DNA of 10,841 nt from Planctomycetaceae bacterium (GTDB taxonomy: Bacteria; Planctomycetota; Planctomycetia; Pirellulales; Pirellulaceae), in the NCBI GenBank assembly GCA_024642765.1, contig JAHEAM010000086.1:1-10841 (forward strand), given 5' to 3'. A program made the translations under genes and the position numbers. Each line of letters opens with the position of its first letter. The first letter of the stretch is position 1. Shown here piece by piece: positions 5,830 to 10,841 of this stretch. The notes beneath the pieces were generated by a model. That model had not been told where the DNA came from and did not search any database. It saw only the letters and a program-made list of their open reading frames with translations.

Positions 5830-7194
5830 ATGAACCCAACGATGTTTGATATTCACAAGGGAGTCGGTGTTCGTCGCTTCGCTATTGGGCTTGCCGTTCT
5901 CAGTATTATTGCTTTGATTGTGACGACCTGGATACTGTTGGACGTCAATCGCGAACAACAAATTGTCAATCGCATCATCGAACACTTGCCGCCGAGCGAT
6001 ATTGCTGTCGCTAACGAACTGTCGGGCGATTTGCGTTTGCGCAGTCGGCTATCGCTGCTGTTGGTGCTCAATACGATTGGAGCCGCAATTGCATTTGTGT
6101 TGGTAGTCCGTGGGTACCTGAGCAGTGAACAATCTTTGCGGGACGCGACTGTACTGGCGACCGATATTCGCGCGAGTCTTGAGGGTGGAATTATCACGAC
6201 TGACCGCAATGGCAGAATTACAAGCCTCAACCCGCGCGGATGCGAACTACTAGGCATTCCCGCTGACGGCGGAATTGGCATGAAACCTGCGGAAGTTAAC
6301 CACGAACATGCGATGTTGAACGCTATTTGCGACGAAGTGAACACGCAACAAACGGAAGTCCGAGATCGTGACTACAGGATCGAGCGTAAGCAACAGCCGC
6401 GAACCTTGCGGGCTAACTGCACAAGACTTAAGAATCAACGCGACGAATTTATCGGTACGGTGATTCACGTACTCGATGTCACGGAACGTATTTTGATGGA
6501 GCAGCGATTGAAACGGATGGAACGCTACATGGGACTGGGGTCGCTCGCCGCTGGTTTGCAACATGAAATCAAAAATCCACTCAGTGCGTTGTCGTTGCAT
6601 GTGCAGTTGTTGGGGGAACAGTTGGAAAACGGCGGTGGAAATCCCGAAGTTACAGAATCTATCGGCGTCATCAAATCGGAGGTTGCACGCATTGGAGTTG
6701 TGCTTGATAGTTTTCGAAATTACGCTTCGATCAAAGAATTGGGACGAACGTGGATTGACGTTGCAACTTTGCTCGAAACGCTTGTTCGTTTTCTCAGACC
6801 ACAGACCAAACAGCAAAACGTCACGGTAAAAGTTGAGATGCCGCAACACTTGCTGGCTCCAATTGAAGCAGACTCGGTTCAGCTCGAGCAATTGTTTCTG
6901 AATTTGGCTTTGAACTCTCTCGCAGCGATGCCAGATGGCGGTGAGTTGCGATTTCGTCTGAGCCAAGTCAAACGGTCGCTTCGGGTTGATTTGGCGGACA
7001 CTGGACACGGGATCCCGCCCGAAATCCAAAGTCAAATATTTGATCCTTATTTCACGACTCGCAACGATGGCACTGGTATGGGTTTGGCGTTGTGTGACAA
7101 AATTATTCGACAACATGGCGGCAGTATTGACTTCGTAACTGGTACAACAGGAACAGAGTTTTCTGTGTATTTGCCAATGAAAGATCAGGCATGA
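5830..7194 (+). CDS. Membrane PAS-domain sensor histidine kinase (NtrB-like)
   Basis: From ATG 5830 the protein has 454 residues. It has two membrane segments (about 17-37 and 73-94) around a small extracytoplasmic loop of about 35 residues. A PAS-like domain follows (about 107-220), then a HisKA dimerisation domain with phospho-acceptor His245 (LQHEIKNPL). The HATPase domain shows the N box around Asn362, DTGHGIP (390-396), FDPYFTTR (404-411) and GTGMGLAL (414-421). All catalytic boxes are intact. No HAMP domain fits between the second membrane segment and PAS. The frame stays open upstream to 5665, but that would overlap greA and add polar sequence before the membrane segment. ATG 5842 is the main alternative, and neither has a good Shine-Dalgarno. 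The stop overlaps the regulator start by four bases, so the two are translationally coupled partners. The signal cannot be read from the sequence. Confidence 0.9.
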   Translation: MNPTMFDIHKGVGVRRFAIGLAVLSIIALIVTTWILLDVNREQQIVNRIIEHLPPSDIAVANELSGDLRLRSRLSLLLVLNTIGAAIAFVLVVRGYLSSEQSLRDATVLATDIRASLEGGIITTDRNGRITSLNPRGCELLGIPADGGIGMKPAEVNHEHAMLNAICDEVNTQQTEVRDRDYRIERKQQPRTLRANCTRLKNQRDEFIGTVIHVLDVTERILMEQRLKRMERYMGLGSLAAGLQHEIKNPLSALSLHVQLLGEQLENGGGNPEVTESIGVIKSEVARIGVVLDSFRNYASIKELGRTWIDVATLLETLVRFLRPQTKQQNVTVKVEMPQHLLAPIEADSVQLEQLFLNLALNSLAAMPDGGELRFRLSQVKRSLRVDLADTGHGIPPEIQSQIFDPYFTTRNDGTGMGLALCDKIIRQHGGSIDFVTGTTGTEFSVYLPMKDQA

Positions 7195-8558
7195 TTCGAC
7201 ATGATTTCAATTTACTGATTGTCGATGACGAACCCAATATCCAATCTGGTTTGGCGAAAGGATTGGCTGGCGAAGTGGATTTCGTACAAACAAGTGGCGA
7301 CGCAGAGGATGCGCTCGCAAAGTTTGAATCGAAACCATTTCAGATTGTTATCGTTGATGTTCGGCTGAGTCGTGGTGAAACGGGTATTGAGTTGATGAAG
7401 AAAATGCGGTTCTTGCGGCCGCATACGGCAGTAATTGTAATCACCGCGCACGGTACGGTTGAAATGGCTGTCGAGGCGATGCATGCCGGCGCTATTGACT
7501 TCGTGCTCAAGCCACTTGATCTCAATTTGGTCCGGCAACAGGTGCGAAAAGCCCGCGAATTTTATCGCTTGCTTCGTGAAAACCAACAACTGAGAAATCG
7601 ATTGGCGGGAGCGGGAGAGATCCCAAATATTATTGGTGGCGGCGCAGCGATGCAAGATGTTTTTCATCAAATTCGTCAAGTCGCTAGGACGGATGCAACG
7701 GTTTTAATTCAAGGCGAAAGTGGTACAGGAAAGGAACTTGTTGCGCGAGCTCTGCATGATTTGAGTGAGCGAAATGGCGGTCCATTTATTGCAGTCAATC
7801 TCGGGGCGATGCCTGAGTCGTTGCTTGAAAGCGAATTGTTTGGGCATGAGAAGGGCGCATTTAGCGGCGCCTTGCGACAGAAACCTGGCTGTTTCGAGCA
7901 GGCAGCTGGTGGGACTTTGTTCCTGGATGAGGTGACTGAGATGTCCGCCAAAAGTCAAGTCGATTTGCTACGCGTGTTGGAGTCGCAGCGTTTCACTCGG
8001 GTGGGTGGCGAGCAATTGTTAACGTCAGATTGTCGAATTGTTTCGGCAACCAACCGAACCGTCGATGACTTGATTAAGGATGGGGTTTTTCGCGAAGACT
8101 TGTTCTATCGATTGAATGTGATCCCAATTGAAGTGCCGCCGTTACGTGGACGTCGGGAAGACATACCATTGTTGGTCGAACATTTTCTTGAATTATTCTG
8201 CAAGCGACACAATCGGGAAATGAAACGGTTGGCTCCGGCAGCGATGCAAATCTTGACTGCTGCGTCTTGGCCTGGCAATGTACGCCAACTGCGTAACATG
8301 ATCGAGCGGATCGTAATCACACATAACGGAGATGTTGTTCACATCGAAGAATTACCGTTGGAATTGACTTCGAGTCCAAATTCAACTCGTCATTCCTCCA
8401 GAATCAGTTCGTTGTCAGAAGCCGTCGAGAGTTTCGAACGCGAAACCATTCAGGCGGCACTCCTTGCAAGTAATTTGCACCGCGAGAACACAGCGAAGGC
8501 GTTAGGGATCAGCGTTCGTACCCTGCACTACAAGATGGGCCGCTACGGATTACATTAA
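7191..8558 (+). CDS. NtrC-family sigma-54-dependent response regulator
   Basis: This 455-residue protein is the partner of the overlapping kinase. The receiver domain (1-120) has the acidic pair Asp12/Asp13, phospho-acceptor Asp56, Thr85 and Lys107. The central AAA+ domain has Walker A GESGTGKE (175-182), the sigma-54 contact loop as GAFSGA (222-227, usually GAFTGA), Walker B LFLDE ending at Asp246-Glu247, and the arginine-finger region FREDLFYRLN. The C-terminal Fis-type helix-turn-helix spans about 410-455 (RENTAKALGIS, VRTLHYKM). Such proteins bind enhancer sites upstream of -24/-12 promoters and use ATP hydrolysis to open sigma-54 polymerase complexes. The Thr-to-Ser change in the contact loop is conservative. 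A candidate sigma-54 promoter with enhancer-like repeats lies directly downstream, before dabA, making that gene the obvious candidate target. Confidence 0.95.
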   Translation: MIRHDFNLLIVDDEPNIQSGLAKGLAGEVDFVQTSGDAEDALAKFESKPFQIVIVDVRLSRGETGIELMKKMRFLRPHTAVIVITAHGTVEMAVEAMHAGAIDFVLKPLDLNLVRQQVRKAREFYRLLRENQQLRNRLAGAGEIPNIIGGGAAMQDVFHQIRQVARTDATVLIQGESGTGKELVARALHDLSERNGGPFIAVNLGAMPESLLESELFGHEKGAFSGALRQKPGCFEQAAGGTLFLDEVTEMSAKSQVDLLRVLESQRFTRVGGEQLLTSDCRIVSATNRTVDDLIKDGVFREDLFYRLNVIPIEVPPLRGRREDIPLLVEHFLELFCKRHNREMKRLAPAAMQILTAASWPGNVRQLRNMIERIVITHNGDVVHIEELPLELTSSPNSTRHSSRISSLSEAVESFERETIQAALLASNLHRENTAKALGISVRTLHYKMGRYGLH

Positions 8559-8642
8559 AGCTTTCTCCCCTCGGATGGATTTTGTCCAAGCGAATGCCAA
8601 AATTGGGGCTACGTTCGGTTGGCGATATTTCTTACTGTGGCC

Positions 8643-8666
8643 TGCAAATTCTTGCACTCTCTGCAA
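8643..8666. promoter_or_regulatory. Candidate enhancer (UAS): three phased TGCAA/TTGCA half-sites
   Basis: TGCAA (8643-8647), TTGCA (8652-8656) and TGCAA (8662-8666) alternate in orientation at 9-10 bp intervals, giving two overlapping inverted repeats on one face of the helix. The centre is about 140 bp upstream of the start predicted from the -24/-12 element, within the range usual for NtrC-type activators. The rightmost pair is followed by seven T and could instead be a weak terminator with a 5-bp stem. Binding by the adjacent regulator is inference. Confidence 0.4.
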
Positions 8667-8712
8667 TTTTTTTCACATCTCTTTCAGGCTGACGCAAAAG
8701 CTCTGTTTTTCA

Positions 8713-8741
8713 ATCGATTTTTTGGTGTTATTATCGATTTT
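8713..8741. repeat. Direct repeat ATCGATTTT, 20-bp period
   Basis: ATCGATTTT occurs at 8713-8721 and again at 8733-8741. Each copy contains the palindrome ATCGAT, with centres 20 bp (two helical turns) apart in an AT-rich stretch between the candidate enhancer and the -24/-12 promoter. It could be a second binding site, or a flexible or bent segment that helps looping. With an AT-rich core, chance is possible. Confidence 0.35.
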
Positions 8742-8767
8742 GACGAACGCAAGCTGGAAATGAACGG

Positions 8768-8783
8768 TGGCACACGAAATGCA
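8768..8783 (+). promoter_or_regulatory. Sigma-54 (RpoN) -24/-12 promoter upstream of dabA
   Basis: TGGCAC (8768-8773), five bases, then ATGCA (8779-8783). The invariant GG (8769-8770) and GC (8781-8782) are separated by exactly ten bases, as the sigma-54 class requires. Against TGGCACG-N4-TTGCW it matches 10 of the 12 specified positions. The predicted transcription start is near 8794, giving a leader of about 55 nt to the dabA ATG. The element lies directly downstream of an NtrC-type activator gene and points toward dabA, which raises confidence above that of an isolated motif match. Confidence 0.7.
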
Positions 8784-8848
8784 TGTACCGAGTCTGAAGG
8801 ATACGGGCCCAGACCGAACTTTCTCTAACTCGAATCCGGAATGGATCC

Positions 8849-10841
8849 ATGCACGACACTGTTGCCAGCAATCAATCTGCTCACTCGGAACAAGATAGCT
8901 CGGGTGAGAACCACTCGCAAAACTTGGTGGAGACCATTGCTCACGCGACGCACTTCCTGCCTTCGCAAGGTCCGATTTCTGTCTTTGTGCACCACAATAC
9001 GTTGCATATGTTCGAGGACATGCCGTTTGAAGAAGCGGTCATTGTTGGTGGCAAGCGTTATGATTGCGAACCTTATCTGAGCGAAGATCGGTATCGTGAA
9101 GAATTGCATCGAGGTCGCATTACTGTCGATGACCTTCGCCAAGTCTTGATGGACGATTTGGACGAATGTGCGGACGTTTTGGTGGCATGTTTTGGTACGC
9201 GTTACACATTGCGATTGTCAATGTTGCAAATGAGTTTGCATACGTTGCCTGACGCTGAGCTGCAGTGGTTATTGGACGAAACCGATTTGTTGCGGCATTT
9301 TCGTAAGGATGTGTCGCCACAATTGCGTGAACAGATGATTCAGCAGACGCGTTCATGGATAATGCGGAAGCGAAATAGAAATTCGAGTAATGATACCGAC
9401 GACAGTCTTCCAAAAGTTGTTGAAACGCTGATTGTCGAATCCAAGTTGTCCAAACTTGAGCATTGGAATGACGACCAATGGGAAGCATTGGTCCTCAAAG
9501 CTATTTGGAGGATTTGTCATGCCGGTGTGGTCAGTGCGGATTTGCCAACGAAACCTGTGAGTCCGTCTGTTCGCCTGCGTGACACATTACTTGCCGCAAC
9601 AGGCGTTGATACAGATCGAATGGTTAATGAGATACTGATTCGATTTTGCGGCGCGTTTCTTGATCAAGGATTTGCAGACTGGGCACTTCCGAATCGCGAG
9701 CAGGGATTTGCCAAATCTTTTGCGAAACTTTTTTCGCATCGTTGGACGCCAAAACCGAGTTGGCTCAAAGATTTAAGAAGTGACTTGGAGGGTATACTCG
9801 AGGGCTCATTTGATCCATTGAAGTCGATTACCGAATCACTCGAAAACCTTAAGGTCGGCTCGGGCGACGTTAATGAATACGTTTACTCTAGTCTTCTTGC
9901 GCTGCGCGGTTGGGCAGGAATGATTTGGCAAATGGAGTCGACAACTCCATTTTTGCCGCACCCTGCCCCAGCTGGCTCACTAAACGAGTATTTGGCGATT
10001 CGACTTTTACTTGAGCGACATGCGCTTGAGGAAGTTGGACTCCAAGAGTTTGGTACTGAAGATTTGCAAACGATTCGCTTGCATGCGGAAAGTGAGTTGC
10101 GGAAGTCTGTTGGGCCTTCGCTTGAGCAGAAGACCTTTACGGTCTTTCAGATGGCGCAAGCGCGTGGCTGGATGCCGGAGCAATTGGCTGGCATGACACA
10201 GCCTCAATGGGAGCGATTGGTCCAGGAGATCGATGCGTTTTCATCTGTTGAACGTCGGCGAATATTGCATTCAGCCTATGAACGTCACTATCGCGTCGCG
10301 GCGCTCGATGCCGTCGCAATTCATTCGAAACGCAGGAGGGAACTCAATCGGCGAGCAGGTAACAACCCCGCGTACATTGCAGTCTTTTGCATTGATGATC
10401 GGGAAGAATCGCTTCGCCGGCATCTTGAAGAAATCGATCCCAAATGTGAAACAGCTTCTGCAGCGGGGTTTTTTGCGGTTGCGATGTACTACCAAGGAGC
10501 GGACCATGCAAACTACCGCCCCTTGTGTCCCGCGATTGTCACGCCGAAGCATTACGTTCGCGAAGAACCCTTGTTTTCTGCGGTTGATGTAAACGAACGG
10601 CGCGCAACGCGACGTCGTCAGCTTGGACGCTTTTTCCATATTGTGCACGCTAGTTCTCGCACGATCATCGGTGGGTGGATCACGGGAGTGTTTGGCGCGA
10701 TCGCTACGTTTCCATTGGTCGCTCGGATCATGGCCCCGCATTTGACATGGCGGTTGAGGCAATCATTTGGATCCCTGGTCAGTCCACCAGCCACGGAATT
10801 ACATATTGAACGGCAGGCTGCCGAGCCTGGGCCAACGCCTG
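8849..10841 (+). CDS. dabA: Inorganic-carbon transporter subunit DabA (DUF2309/UPF0753), 3' truncated by window edge
   Basis: The frame is open from ATG 8849 to the right edge (664 codons, no stop), so the C-terminus is missing. DabA is the soluble, membrane-associated, beta-carbonic-anhydrase-like subunit that works with the ion-translocating membrane protein DabB to accumulate bicarbonate/CO2. Support comes from the N-terminal motif VFVHHNTLH (45-53), typical of the family, and CIDDREES (514-521). The latter gives the C-x-D-x-R zinc/active-site signature (Cys514, Asp516, Arg518), equivalent to Cys351/Asp353 of Halothiobacillus DabA. The second zinc-ligand pair (His524/Cys539 there) would fall about 20-40 residues beyond the edge. 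The motif lies about 160 residues later than in that protein, marking a long-form homologue. An in-frame stop at 8795 and no other start codon fix the ATG; the GGA Shine-Dalgarno is weak. No dabB lies upstream, so it should be sought downstream. Confidence 0.88.
   Translation, partial: MHDTVASNQSAHSEQDSSGENHSQNLVETIAHATHFLPSQGPISVFVHHNTLHMFEDMPFEEAVIVGGKRYDCEPYLSEDRYREELHRGRITVDDLRQVLMDDLDECADVLVACFGTRYTLRLSMLQMSLHTLPDAELQWLLDETDLLRHFRKDVSPQLREQMIQQTRSWIMRKRNRNSSNDTDDSLPKVVETLIVESKLSKLEHWNDDQWEALVLKAIWRICHAGVVSADLPTKPVSPSVRLRDTLLAATGVDTDRMVNEILIRFCGAFLDQGFADWALPNREQGFAKSFAKLFSHRWTPKPSWLKDLRSDLEGILEGSFDPLKSITESLENLKVGSGDVNEYVYSSLLALRGWAGMIWQMESTTPFLPHPAPAGSLNEYLAIRLLLERHALEEVGLQEFGTEDLQTIRLHAESELRKSVGPSLEQKTFTVFQMAQARGWMPEQLAGMTQPQWERLVQEIDAFSSVERRRILHSAYERHYRVAALDAVAIHSKRRRELNRRAGNNPAYIAVFCIDDREESLRRHLEEIDPKCETASAAGFFAVAMYYQGADHANYRPLCPAIVTPKHYVREEPLFSAVDVNERRATRRRQLGRFFHIVHASSRTIIGGWITGVFGAIATFPLVARIMAPHLTWRLRQSFGSLVSPPATELHIERQAAEPGPTP

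Larger units (their letters stand above)
8559..8848. other. Regulatory gap between the NtrC-type regulator and dabA
   Basis: This 290-nt spacer holds no credible gene. The short frames at 8575-8763 and 8619-8828 have no ribosome-binding site and Phe/Cys-rich compositions unlike the neighbours. It is rich in T- and A-runs in its middle third. It contains, in order, a cluster of TGCAA/TTGCA half-sites (8643-8666) followed by seven T, a repeated ATCGATTTT (8713-8721 and 8733-8741) and a sigma-54-type promoter (8768-8783). No strong intrinsic terminator for the regulator gene is visible. The TTGCA-N5-TGCAA stem plus T-run is the only weak candidate. Confidence 0.6.

Noticed and set aside
6250..7116. 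288-codon minus-strand frame inside the kinase gene
   Set aside because: Antisense to conserved HisKA/HATPase motifs, with low-complexity sequence resembling no family.
8635..8656. TGGCC...TTGCA near 8638-8656 as a second sigma-54 promoter
   Set aside because: The GG to GC distance is 13 bases instead of the required 10.
8575..8828. Short + strand frames in the regulator-dabA gap
   Set aside because: No ribosome-binding site and Phe/Cys-rich composition unlike the neighbours; they overlap the promoter and repeat elements.
8841..9080. 79-codon frame starting at ATG 8841
   Set aside because: It is out of frame with, and overlaps, the DabA frame, which carries clear family motifs and stays open for 664 codons.

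Overview
The window looks like a chromosomal segment from a planctomycete, most likely of the Pirellula/Rhodopirellula type. The evidence is the gene order dnaG - rpoD - zinc-ribbon coiled-coil protein - greA, a long-form DabA/DUF2309 protein, moderate GC, frequent GTG starts and uneven Shine-Dalgarno strength. The assignment rests on gene content and remembered synteny, not on a database search. All six recognisable genes lie on the + strand. No tRNA, rRNA, insertion sequence or CRISPR array is visible.

Layout. Positions 1-363 are a leader without a recognisable gene. It holds two stem-loops, a tandem pair of TGACA-N-TGTCA palindromes and a possible structure around the dnaG ribosome-binding site. 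dnaG (364-2223) and the primary sigma factor rpoD (2443-4086) form the core of a macromolecular-synthesis operon. It is closed by a very clear Rho-independent terminator (4149-4178). Next come a CdsZ-like (CT398/DUF164) coiled-coil zinc-ribbon protein (4287-5012) and the transcript-cleavage factor greA (5253-5732). A two-component pair follows, with a 4-bp gene overlap: a membrane PAS histidine kinase (5830-7194) and an NtrC-type sigma-54 activator (7191-8558). The right end (8849 to the edge) is an open, truncated reading frame for DabA, the carbonic-anhydrase-like subunit of an inorganic-carbon accumulation system.

The most interesting region is the 290-nt gap between the NtrC-type regulator and dabA. 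It contains a near-consensus sigma-54 -24/-12 promoter (TGGCAC-N5-ATGCA, 8768-8783) pointing at dabA. About 100-125 bp further upstream is a phased cluster of TGCAA/TTGCA half-sites, where an NtrC-type enhancer would be expected, and between them lies a 20-bp-spaced ATCGATTTT repeat. Together with the adjacent kinase/regulator pair this suggests a self-contained circuit: membrane signal, phosphorelay, sigma-54 activation, DAB-type bicarbonate/CO2 uptake. The promoter spacing is visible in the sequence; the wiring of the circuit is inference. A CdsZ-like protein, whose chlamydial relative has been reported to bind sigma-54, sits just upstream of the same kinase/regulator pair.
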